Below are positions 48,589 to 58,722 of a stretch of DNA of 64,000 nt, piece after piece. Source of the stretch: Gossypium raimondii (lineage: Eukaryota > Streptophyta > Magnoliopsida > Malvales > Malvaceae); the NCBI RefSeq assembly GCF_025698545.1, contig NC_068576.1:47175890-47239889 (forward strand), given 5' to 3'. The position numbers were made by a program, and so were the translations under genes. How positions within the stretch are numbered: the stretch's first letter is position 1; every line of letters starts with the position of its first letter. The notes below the pieces were generated by a model that saw only the letters and a list, made by a program, of their open reading frames with translations, ran no database searches and was not told the DNA's origin.

Positions 48589-50370
48589 CACTTAATAGAG
48601 AATAAATTCAATTGTTTTTGTTTTATTTTATCCTACTTCATTTAAGATTGTATTATATATCCTTTATCAAACAATCTAATTATAATCAATACTTAATTTT
48701 ATAACTTAAATTTTATAAACAATCTAATTATATATCCTTTTCAGTACTTATTTTCAATTTATCAAACATTTAGGCTTTACTTGGTAGAATAGAAAAAATT
48801 AGAAAGATGAAAAATTGAAGGGTAGAAAAATAGAAAGATAAAAAATATAAATTTTCGTCCGTAAGTGTGTTTTGTAGGAACGATGGAAAAAATGAAAATA
48901 AAAGTGATTTGGTTACCCTCCTTAACTTGGTAATGTTGAAAAGTGAGAGGAAAGAAAATGACTTTTTAAATAAAATGCGTAACTTTCAACTAAGAATGTG
49001 TTTGATAAATTAAAAATTAAGTGCTGAATTTTAATACTAAATTTTATAAGTGTTAAGTATATATTAAAAAATTGTTTGGTAAATTAGTAAATATAAACAC
49101 TGAGTATAATTTTATTGTTTGATAAAAGCAAATGTTTATTTTTTAAAATATTTTTTTATTTTAATATTATTAATTTAATATCTTATATTATTTTGAATAG
49201 TTCGGATAAAATATACATCTAATAACTCAAATATTTTATTTTCTAAAAAGGGTAATTTATTTTAATTTTAATAAAATAAAATCAACTTAATATTTTCTAT
49301 ATTAAGCGGTAAGTAGCTATTTACCTACTTATTTCATTCAATTGGTTGAAAATAAAATATTAAATGTTGAAATTTGAAAATTTTCATTTTGTTTAAAATG
49401 AAATTTCAACGACTTAGACATCCTAACTTAACACTTCTCTTATTTTCTCTCATCTTATCATCCCAATTTGAAATGATTAATTTTTATCCGTGGGATGAAA
49501 ATAATCATCCTATTATTTTCTTTCCTTTCACTTTTATCCCTACCAAGCAAATTCAAAATTTATTTTCTTTGCACTTTTTACCCTATTCTTCAATCCTTCT
49601 TATTTTCCATCCTATCAAGAGAGGTAAGAGTTATATACGTACTTATTTTGCTCAACACATTCTTTTGGTTGAAAATTGTAAACTAAGTGGAAATTTATTA
49701 TGGTTATTAAACACTTTTAAAAATATATTAAATACTAAATTTTTTTAAATGAGATGAAGTTTTTAATGATTTACCAAACATAAGACTTAGTTTTTGTAGA
49801 TATCAGTGAATTTTTTGGGGAAAAAAAATAAATATCAGACAAATTAAAGGGAGAAAAAGGTAAAAGAAGAAAAAAAGAAAAAGGAGGAGCTTCACTAAGT
49901 CAGCAATAAAAGACAAGGAAAATTAGGTTGGTTTTACTTTTCAAGGTAGAAGATTTCGAAAAGAAAATTAAGCAGAATACAATTGAATTGGCGATTCCAT
50001 TTTAGTTTGTTCATCGTCTCGTCTCGTCTCGCTCTCATCTCATCGTCATCCCATCACACTCACGAGTTTCTTAACTATCAGTCAAACATGTTTCATTTTT
50101 TACTTAATGATGCAAATTTATATAAAATTAAAAGAAAGACTTTGGTCTGTTTGTAGTAAAAGTGAGTTTTGTAGTATTGCTTGCTACACAAATTTGAAGA
50201 ATATTCCATTTGAGACATGCAAAGGAATCTACATGAGCGTCCATGTTAGGTGTTTATTAAAATTGACCTAAAAATATTGCATGCTTACAGCTGTTGGGTT
50301 GGAATGTTGTGCTTCCAAATTTTCCAGGGATGAGAGTTTGATGTGGGCTGAGGTTGTTGAGCTTAAATCC
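48589..50370. other. AT-rich spacer and distal LAR upstream region
   Basis: No gene recognised. Inverted AT-rich segments around 49000-49110 and 49700-49790 (TTGATAAATTAAAAATTAAG versus a similar inverted end) hint at another decayed MITE, but I could not define its ends. CTCGTCTCGTCTCG microsatellite-like DNA lies near 50015-50040. Confidence 0.3.
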
Positions 50371-50375
50371 TGAAG

Positions 50376-50412
50376 GGTAGTTGGACCAGCCTCAGCGCCC
50401 CCTATATATAAG
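50376..50412 (+). promoter_or_regulatory. LAR core promoter: MYB-type AC site and TATA box
   Basis: TATATATAAG at 50403-50412 is a good TATA box about 75 bp before the LAR start codon. Just upstream, GGTAGTTGG at 50376-50384 is the complement of CCAACTACC, an AC-type element of the kind bound by flavonoid R2R3-MYB factors. Because the TATA box precedes 50486 closely, the ATG at 50381 would lie upstream of the transcript and is not the start. Regulation by MYB is inferred from the motif only. Confidence 0.55.
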
Positions 50413-50485
50413 TATAGCAATCCCATGGTCAACAATCTACGTCTCAACCAAAGTTGTTTTATCTAATCTTGCAATAACGCTAACC

Positions 50486-53091
50486 ATGACTGTCTCGGTA
50501 GCTAACGGCCGTGTCCTCATAGTCGGAGCAACCGGCTTTATTGGTCGGTTCGTGGCTGACGCCAGCTTGGATGCTGGTCGACCCACTTATGTTCTGGTCA
50601 GGCCAAGTTCCGGAAACCAATATTCCAAAGACAAAGTAGCCAAAGCCCTTCGGGACAGAGGCGCCATACTGTTGAATGTACAAATATCATATTGTACTTG
50701 TAAATTTGTGTTCGTTTTATATGTAGATTCTTCTATAACTTGTTTGTTTCCAGGGATTGGCAAATGACAAGGAGTTAATGGTGAAACTGCTGAAAGAGCA
50801 CCAGATTGAGATAGTAATATCAGCTCTGGGTGGCGCCACAATACTAGATCAGCTGTCTTTGGTTGAGGCAATTCACTCTGCCGGCACAGTTAAGGTACCT
50901 ACATTACTACTTACTTTCACTAAAGAAGCAAAAGAACTTTTCGTTAACATATTTGGGTTGTTTTGTGGGTGGCAGAGGTTCTTGCCGTCGGAGTTTGGAC
51001 ACGATGTGGACCGAGCTGATCCAGTAGAGCCTGGGCTCACCATGTACAAGGAAAAGCGTCAGGTCAGGCGTCTGATTGAAAAGCTGGAGATCCCTTACAC
51101 CTACATTTGTTGTAATTCCATTGCTTCTTGGCCCTACCACAACAATAGGCATCCTTCCGAGGTCATTCCACCCTTGGATCATTTCGAAATCTATGGAGAT
51201 GGCAGCGTCAAAGGTAATCTATATCAAACTATTAAGTAAAATAAACACCAAATTAACCAAAGATATCAAGAAAAAAACTATATTGACAAAATTTATTTTT
51301 ATGAATTTATTGCAAGACATTAAAAAATGACTGAAAATAAAGATAAAAATTATTATAATTTATTTGTTCCTGAAAATATTTTATCCCCTAACTACAAATT
51401 CGAATTTCTTTCAAGGGATAAAAATTACACCTCTCTTCTACCCCTCACATAAGATTAACTAGTCCAGGAGAATGTCATGTCTACATCTTTATAAGTACTT
51501 ACATGCTTCAACTCTTATGGCCCAACTTTGTACTTTACGAAACCAACTATATGAAGATACCATACCAAAATAATTATAATGAATTTTTTATACCATTAAT
51601 ATGAAAACTGTTGTTACAATATAAAATGTTAAAAAGAAGAAGAAGAGAGAACATTATGATAAAAGTAATATTATTAGATTATTAGTATAAAAAATAAATT
51701 AATAGTATTAATAATAATTTTAGAATTTATAAATATATACATTCAATTCGCACTATAACTTGAATGTTTATAGGTTAGAAAATTGTATACATGCTATACA
51801 AATAAATGAAAATCATGTGAAACACATAAGCAAGAGGGGAAAGGATTGTATGAAGTAAGGCGTGACATTATTTTGTATTATTTTCTAATTATTTAATGAT
51901 ATTTTAATAATTTTTTATGTCATTAATACATAATTTTGGTAATTTATTTAACCTAAACTATAAATCTTGAACCTTAAACCCAAACTCAAAATCCCAAGCC
52001 CGAGCCCGAACTCGAACCCCAAACCCAAGCCCGAGCCCGAACTCGAACCTTAAACCTGAACTTAAACCTCGATTCGAGTTTGAGGTTCATGGTTTTAAGT
52101 TTGGATTCGATTTCAGGGTTTAGGTTAAAGTTCTAGAGTTCGAAGTTCAAGATTTGAATTTAAGGTTCAAGGTTCGAGATCTAAAGTTCGGGGGTTAAGT
52201 TAAAAAATTATCAAAATTATTTGTTAATGACATGAACAAAATTACTAAAATGTTATTAAATAATTGAAAAGGATCTGTACAATCATTTTTCCGAGAAGGA
52301 GATGGTAAGAAATTAGTTAATGGGTGGTCCTGACAACTTGGATATCATCCACAGGCTAGTTGTTAGTTGATTTATGATATTTTGTGGTTTCGAGCCTTTG
52401 CTTTTAAATATATATATTGTGATACCACTCCAGGCTTGGTACTTCCCTATTCCCTGAATTCAACTATTGAATCCTTTGTTTATGCCTCCTGGGTGCAGCT
52501 TACTTCGTTGCAGGCACCGATATAGGAAAATTCACCATGAAAACTGTTGATGACATTAGGACCTTGAACAAGTCAGTTCATTTTAGGCCTGCCTGCAATT
52601 TCTATAACATGAACGAGCTTGCAGCTTTGTGGGAAAGGAAAATCCGGCGAACACTCCCTCGAGTTACCGTCACTGAGGAAGACCTTCTCTCGGCTGCGGC
52701 AGGTCCATCATTATCATCATACACCCTTATTAATTGACCTAAAGGACCAGCAGTAGTGTTCTCCCCTGCATTTCTTTACTTCAGCTAAATTAGTTGCCTT
52801 GAATTTGCAGAGAATATTATCCCACAGAGTGTTGTTGCATCATTCACCCATGACATCTTCATAAAGGGTTGTCAAATCAACTTCCCAATCGAAGGCCCGA
52901 ATGAAACCGAAGCCTGCAGTTTGTACCCGAATGAGCCATTCCGAACATTGGATGACTGCTTCAACGACTTCGTAGCAAAGATGAAGGATGAAAACATGAA
53001 GCAAAGCGACGAAAACACGAAGCAAAGTAACGAAATCCCCCCCCCAAAGCCAGTAGTCGAAGCCTTCGCCATCACAGCAACATGTGCTTGA
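50486..53091 (+). CDS. Leucoanthocyanidin reductase, 351 aa, five exons
   Basis: LAR converts leucoanthocyanidins to 2,3-trans-flavan-3-ols such as catechin (NADPH-dependent, cytosol/ER face) in the proanthocyanidin branch. Exons: 50486-50677, 50754-50894, 50976-51213, 52499-52702, 52811-53091. All junctions are GT-AG and in phase. The Rossmann loop GATGFIG is at residues 14-20. The three LAR-specific motifs are present: RFLPSEFG (112-119), ICCN (155-158) and THD (271-273). His120 and Lys138 have the same 18-residue spacing as the catalytic His122/Lys140 described for grape LAR1. These motifs separate it from the related isoflavone and pinoresinol reductases. The C-terminal tail is long and hydrophilic and has a 7-residue tandem repeat (DENMKQS DENTKQS). 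Intron 3 (1285 bp) contains a fold-back repeat. Confidence 0.96.
51839..52299. mobile_element. Fold-back MITE in LAR intron 3
   Basis: The left arm CTAATTATTTAATGATATTT...ATGTCATTAATACATAATTT matches the inverted right arm CAATTATTTAATAACATTTT...ATGTCATTAACAAATAATTT. The centre is a run of AACC(C/T)(T/G)AAACC / CGAGCCCGAACTCGAAC motifs and their inverse. No clear target duplication. The orientation does not affect the exon junctions. Confidence 0.65.
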
Positions 53092-53286
53092 CGTTAAAAA
53101 TATCGACACCAAACTATCCTTTTCTTTACTTCATTCATGTAGAGATGTCAAGTCGATTTCATATGGGTGTGATCACTTCTTTATTCCCCTTTATTTACCT
53201 TGTGGTAGGGAAATTGTATTTGAATAAGAGGACTGAGTGTTTAGTCTTTAAGGCTCTCTAATTAGTAAAACAAAATCTGTTCCAGC

Positions 53287-53294
53287 TATAAAAG
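53287..53294 (+). promoter_or_regulatory. Putative TATA box of the PPR gene
   Basis: TATAAAAG lies about 190 bp before the PPR start and 196 bp after the LAR stop, in the only spacer between the two genes, so it is well placed for the PPR promoter. Confidence 0.5.
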
Positions 53295-53485
53295 GAAGGT
53301 GTAGCAGAAGGAGGAGAAACAAAGAACACCAACCTGGCTGTTTTATTTTATACCTTAATGATTTGCTTTCTTATTCTTGTTTGTTTACTATCCCGCAATT
53401 AGTAATCAAGATGATTAATTCCCCCCACCCCACCCCCAAAATAAAGGCAAGTTGCTTGTATTAGTATTGTAATGCCAGATCAAAC

Positions 53486-54925
53486 ATGAAGACTCTGTTG
53501 AAGAAGCTGTATTATTCAACATTGGCTTGTTCAGGCCCAACCAATTCCAACCTCATCTCCTGCTACTTCTCCCTTATTAACTCCTCGCCAAACTGCAAGC
53601 ATTTACGCCACCTTCACGCTCGCTTGCTCAGGACCTCGCTTTATGACAATGTTGTTCTTAGTTCTAGGCTTGTTTTGGCTTATTCTCGGCACAAACACCT
53701 TGTCCCTTACTCTCTTTCCGTCTTCTTTCATATGCCCCAAAGGAATATCTATTCTTGGAATATCATAATCGGCGAGTTCTCCCGCTCAAATTCCCCCTGT
53801 CAAGCCATACATTTGTTTCTTCATATGTGGCAGAGCTCTAATGTCAGACCTGATGACTTCACTCTCCCGCTTGTTTTAAGGGCATGCGTGGGTTGTGGAC
53901 TGGTGAAACTAGCTGTCTCTTTTCATGGGTTGTGCGTCAAATTGGGTTTCGAAAGGAGTCCATTTGTTGCTTCTGCTCTGGTTTTCTTGTATGTTAGTTT
54001 TGGGAAGATTTTTTATGCGCGAGTCCTATTTGATGGAATGCCAAAAAGAGATGCAGTGATGTGGACGGCAATGTTGGATGGATATGCAAAACATGAGGAA
54101 CCGACTTTGGGTTTGGAATTGTTTAGAGAGATGGTCGATGCTGGGGTTACGCCTGATTGGGTGGTTATGTTAAGCTTGGTTTTAATGTGCGGACAATTGG
54201 GGTGGTTAAAGCATGGGAAGAGTGTTCATGGATGGTGTGTGAGAAGGTGGTTGGGGATGGAATTGAATTTAGGGAATGCTATTGTTGATATGTACTTAAA
54301 GTGTGCTATGTTAACTTATGCTCACAGGGTTTTCGATATGATGAACCAAAGAGATGTCATTTCTTGGAGCTCTCTCATATTGGGATACGGGTTGAGCGGG
54401 AATGTTACTACTGCATTGGAACTTTTTGAGGATATGATTGCCAAGGGGATAAAACCCAATGAAGTTACATTTCTTGGTATATTATCAGCATGTGCGCATG
54501 GTGGAGAAGCAGAAATAGCAACTTCATGTTTTGAAATGATGAGAGATTATGGGGTGACGCCAGAGTTGAAACACTATGCGAGCATGGTTGATTGTTTGGC
54601 GAGAGCAGGGCTTTTGGAGCTGGCAGAGGATTTTATAAAAGGAATGCCTATGGAACCTGATGCAGCCATTCTAGGAGCTATTGTAGCCGGGTGTCGAGTT
54701 CATAATAATGTTGAAGTAGGTGAACGAATAGCAAAGAAACTTATTAGTCTAGAGCCAGAGAAAGCAGGTTATTATGTTTTGTTGTCAAACATATACGCCG
54801 CTGCTAGCAAGTTTGATGAAGCTGAGAAAGTAAGGGAGCTAATGAAGGGGAAAAATGTATCCAAAGTAGCAGGTTGTAGCTTGATTGAGTCGAAGACATG
54901 GCTTTCTTCTTCACCAAAACAATGA
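53486..54925 (+). CDS. Pentatricopeptide repeat protein, PLS class with E domain, 479 aa
   Basis: This is an intronless 479-residue protein. Degenerate 31-36-residue PPR units start about residue 87 (NIYSWNIIIGEF), with later units at DAVMWTAMLDGYAKHEEPTL and DVISWSSLILGYGLSGNVTT followed by IKPNEVTFLGILSACAHGG. The C-terminal E domain contains GAIVAGCRVHNNVEVGERIA, LEPEKAGYYVLLSNIYAAAS and KVAGCSLIE. There is no E+ or DYW extension; the protein stops 12 residues after SLIE. Family members are RNA-binding factors of mitochondria or plastids, and E-class members usually help C-to-U RNA editing at specific sites. The Lys/Ser/Leu-rich, acid-poor N-terminus (MKTLLKKLYYSTLACSG) is compatible with a mitochondrial presequence. 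The target RNA cannot be told. Confidence 0.95.
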   Translation: MKTLLKKLYYSTLACSGPTNSNLISCYFSLINSSPNCKHLRHLHARLLRTSLYDNVVLSSRLVLAYSRHKHLVPYSLSVFFHMPQRNIYSWNIIIGEFSRSNSPCQAIHLFLHMWQSSNVRPDDFTLPLVLRACVGCGLVKLAVSFHGLCVKLGFERSPFVASALVFLYVSFGKIFYARVLFDGMPKRDAVMWTAMLDGYAKHEEPTLGLELFREMVDAGVTPDWVVMLSLVLMCGQLGWLKHGKSVHGWCVRRWLGMELNLGNAIVDMYLKCAMLTYAHRVFDMMNQRDVISWSSLILGYGLSGNVTTALELFEDMIAKGIKPNEVTFLGILSACAHGGEAEIATSCFEMMRDYGVTPELKHYASMVDCLARAGLLELAEDFIKGMPMEPDAAILGAIVAGCRVHNNVEVGERIAKKLISLEPEKAGYYVLLSNIYAAASKFDEAEKVRELMKGKNVSKVAGCSLIESKTWLSSSPKQ

Positions 54926-55290
54926 AGGTTTTTTTGGTCGCTTTGCTGTGCCTACGAGTAGGTAGATAAAGAATGTTGGGGGTCTTATAGGGCCTGAAAT
55001 TGGTTGGCCTTATAGATTTCCATGGGCTACCCGCCCCATTCTCCACTCCAACATCGTTTTTTATTATCAAGATTAATGTAATGGACCACATATTTGCTTG
55101 TATATTATATAATTTATATTGGGAACTTGAAAATCGCTTAAATATTTCTCTTTTGGTTACAAAAGAGGATGAAGCTAAAGTTTTTCTTCCATCAATAGAC
55201 TCTCCTTGATCTGCGACAAAGTTGTGTTGTGAAGGGATGTAGTTAAATTTACATCTCCATTGTCGAATCAGTAACTCTCTAATGAGCGAT

Positions 55291-55549
55291 AGGGGCGAAG
55301 TCAGAAAATTCTTTTTGATGGTTGAAATTAAATTGTAATTTTTATGATAGTAAATATGTAATTGCACAATTTTAATAGCTTATATCTTATAATTTTAAAG
55401 GATTAAATGAAAGTTTTATCATTTTTAGAGAGTTAAAATATAATTTTATCTTTATTAATTTAAAATTTTAAAAACTTTAACATACCTATATAAAAAAATT
55501 TCTATTTTAGGGAGAGATTGGGCCCTACCAGCCCCCTAGTCACGCCCTT
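55291..55549. mobile_element. MITE with 10-bp duplication (259 bp)
   Basis: Ends AGGGGCGAAG and CACGCCCTT are roughly inverted. The flanks AATGAGCGAT (55281-55290) and AATGAGCTAT (55550-55559) agree at 9 of 10 positions, suggesting a Mutator-type duplication. A second diverged copy is at about 57101-57355. Confidence 0.7.
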
Positions 55550-55559
55550 AATGAGCTAT

Positions 55560-56100
55560 ACCAAATAATGTAATGGATCCTTGACACTAACTCCTAATTT
55601 CATCAAAAAAATAAGAGTTTCTCTACAAACACATTTCTATATACCCTCTATTCCATGTCATAAGCAACCCTGGATAGATGCCCCAAAGTTATGCAAACTC
55701 AATGTTGTAGTTTCCACAATTAGGATCACGTCGATTTGGTAGATTTTTTTAGATTTTTTAACTGTTCATCATAATTCGATTTGACTCAGTTTGATTCTCG
55801 ATTTTTTCATATTAATTTTTTATTTTAAATTTTTAGATTTATTTTAAGAAAATGAGCTTTGTTTTTCTGTTTTTGAATATTATTTGACAATTTGTTCATA
55901 AATATTTGTAAAAGACTAAAAGACAATATTTCTCAAGAACTTTTAAATTATTTTCATTATTGTAAATAAAAATAAAAATAAAAATCAAAATCAAAATATA
56001 TTAAATAAAAAATTAATTTCAGTTCAATTTCAAATAATTACGATTTTTAAATTTACATTCAATAAATCCACTAAACATTTCAGTTTGAGTTAATTTTTGG
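55560..56100. other. AT-rich spacer
   Basis: No gene or definable element recognised. The sequence 55730-56100 has CAATTCGATTTGAC-like and AAATTCAAATTTAC-like segments that may be a decayed MITE. Confidence 0.3.
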
Positions 56101-57690
56101 TTTTTCAATTTTCCTTGCTAAGCCCTACCTACAATGTGCCTGAAAACCACCAAGCCAATTTCCAGCACTATCCCTTAGTACTCCTCCTACGCTTGCAACC
56201 ATTACTGTATCAGCTATCCTATCTGATTATCCATAGCTCCTATTGACGTTTTAACTTCAAAAATTGGTATTTTGGCTTCTTCTCCTAACCGAAGAGAGCT
56301 TCAACTCTTGATTTCATCCTGCCACCATCAATTGCATTGCCCCATTCATGCAAGCCCCGATAGATGCTAGTAAGCTTGTTCTCAACAGTCACTATCTTAC
56401 TAGGAAAGCAAAAATTCTTCCTCCACTTCCATATACGCCAACAAACATAGGAGAACAACATACCCCAGTCCCATGTTCCCTACTTCCTTTGGCTCAAGCT
56501 TGCATAAATTAAACATAAACCATGGCACATGACTACAAGTGAAGAAGCTCGTGCCCATATTGCCACCAAGCAAGACTACCATGTTTCCTTAACCGCGGAA
56601 CAATCGCAAAGGACATGCAAAGTATTCTCAGTTGTCGCAACACATACACTACAGTTTTCAGTAGAAGAAAGGCGTCAAAGTTTAAGGTTGACATTGGTCA
56701 TTATCCTGTCTATCTAAGCTAACTAGAGAAAATGTTGTATTCATGGTTGACATCGAGTTTTCCAAATTGTCTTTACAAAAGGATATTGGTGGTCATCCAA
56801 CTTAAGAAGAACATCATAACCTGACTTTAGAGAAAATTACCCATTGGATGTTTTGCTCTAAATCAACTCATTCGCATGGTGGCTAAAAAAGAGAGGAGGT
56901 AGAGCCTGCAATTCTCCAAGATATCATCTTGTAATCAATTTCTTAATGCATGAAAATCCCAACCATTATTAGACCAATACTCTTGAACCAACTTATAATT
57001 TTTCGATGGGGATAACACTTAAAGGACCAAAATCTAACCAGAACTGCACTGAATTCCCATTATTGACTCGCTAACACAAGCCTTTAAGGAGTTTATCCAG
57101 ACGCGAAGCCAAAAAATCTTTTTAGAGGGGGCTAAAATTAAATTGTAATTTTTACGATAGTAAAAATATAATTTCACAATTTTAATAGCCTATATCTTTA
57201 TAATTTTTAAAGGATTAAATCAAAATTTATTATTTTTAGAGGAGTCAAAGTACAATTTTATCTTTATTAATTTAAAATTTTAATAATTCTAAAGATCCTA
57301 AATAAAATTTTTTTCATTTTAGGGGCCTAATACCTTACCAGCCCCTAGTTACCCCTGAATTTAGCCTTTCCATAATACCGTGCCCAGTATTTGACACATT
57401 ACCTATAAGAGAAACTCTCGAAAATTCATCATTCAAGAAATATTTAGCAAAAAGAAGTTGGGCAAAAGGGTTCTACCCTCAATTAATAAAGCTAACCCAA
57501 CTTTGCAAGGAATAAGTGATTCCAATCTCGCATAAAACAAAAACCCAAGTCGCCAACACATTTTGGTTTGCATATGGTTTCCCAATTCACTAAGTGTATC
57601 TACTCCTACTAGTAGCAAAGTCCCATAAGAAGCCTCGACAAAGTTTATCTATTTGATCACATATCATACCGGTGGTCACAAAACTAACTA
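56101..57690 (-). pseudogene. LINE retrotransposon 3' relic (RT end, zf-RVT, RNase H-like)
   Basis: Minus-strand frames, heavily broken, show the order expected at the end of a plant LINE polyprotein. First comes a CWRLGFLFYARLESL-like 'GLGFR' segment (57500-57560). Then LSSTENCSVCVATTENTLHV followed by LCDCSAVKETW, the zinc-knuckle zf-RVT motif (about 56580-56680). Then WKWRKNFCFPSKIVT and an RNase-H-like segment (56200-56430). Many stops and frame changes occur, and a MITE copy (57101-57355) interrupts it. There is no poly(A) tail or target duplication that I can place. Confidence 0.65.
57101..57355. mobile_element. Second copy of the 55291-type MITE
   Basis: It shares TTAAATTGTAATTTTTA(C/T)GATAG, TTTTAATAGC(C/T)TATATCTT and ATTTTATCTTTATTAATTTA with the 55291 copy, in the same order and orientation, and ends AGCCCCTAGTTACCCCT. 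It lies inside the LINE relic. No convincing duplication at its edges. Confidence 0.65.
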
Positions 57691-58722
57691 AAAATTTGAC
57701 AAAGGCAAGTGCACTTATCAATTAATAGTATAGCTATGGTGAGCAAATATATCGTTCCCACGAAGACTACAAGTACTAATAATTACCGTCTTTCTATTAT
57801 TTAACCGAATAATTCGAACGATTGATTAAAAACTAAAATTAACTAATTTAATTAACTAACGAACACGACAAAGAACAAAACACGAAAATAATCGATTAAC
57901 AACTATAAAACTAAACAATAGCCTAAAAAGAATCCGCCCAAATTTCATTTGTCACTATTAATCTAAATTATGTAATTTCTTTACTTAGCACCTTGATCCG
58001 TAAAAATCTTTAAATTATGCTAATATCTCTTTCGAGCATAAGAGCAACTGACTCTAGGTTGATTAATTGAAACCTATTTCTAGTTAAAACCCTTATTATC
58101 ACATTGACTCGTGTTATGGATTACCTTATTAGATTTAACTCTAATCCGGTAGATTTATGTCATCCTATTTTTAAAATTGCATGTAACTCTAGTCAATTAT
58201 GCAAGATCTAATCTTAAACAAGGTCTATTCAACCTCTAATTTAAGCACACCGAACATGGATCGATAATCTAGAAATATCAAACTAAGAATTAAAAACACA
58301 TAATTGAGAACAAGAAACTAAGTATTTATTGCATAAAATAAAATAAAAATCAAATGATAGAATCTATCATAGGGTTCATCTCCTCTAAGTATTTAGAAAA
58401 TTAGTTCATGCTCTAAAATAAAAACATCCAAGAGATAGGATAACGGAAAGAAAAAAAGAAATTCATGATAATTTCCTAAGAAACCAACTGGGAATCTTCA
58501 ATCTTGACGCAAATTTACTTCAAAGTTGGCTTTAATGGTGTTTTTCGAGTTATTTTCCCTCCTATCATCTTATTTTTGTCATATATACGTCTTAGATTTC
58601 CCCAAAAACTTAAAAATCACGATTTTCTGCTGTTCAATGCACAATCTCGTGAAATCGACACGACTTACCACACGCCCATGTGGTCTGGCCTTGTGAAATG
58701 ATTCAGCCAATGTAGCTTTTGC
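57691..58722. mobile_element. Non-coding retroelement-derived sequence
   Basis: GGCAAGTGCACTTATCAATT, TAGTATAGCTATGGTGAGCA and ATCGTTCCCACGAAGAC form a block I recognise as repeated non-coding DNA near LTR retroelements in many dicots. The right part (58640-58690, CACACGCCCATGTGG) resembles cotton LTR palindromes. Boundaries are not defined and there is no gene. The family assignment is from memory. Confidence 0.4.

Noticed and set aside
50381..50485. Upstream in-frame ATG giving LAR a 35-residue N-terminal extension
   Set aside because: The ATG lies before the TATA box (50403), and the family begins close to MTVSVANGRVLIVG.
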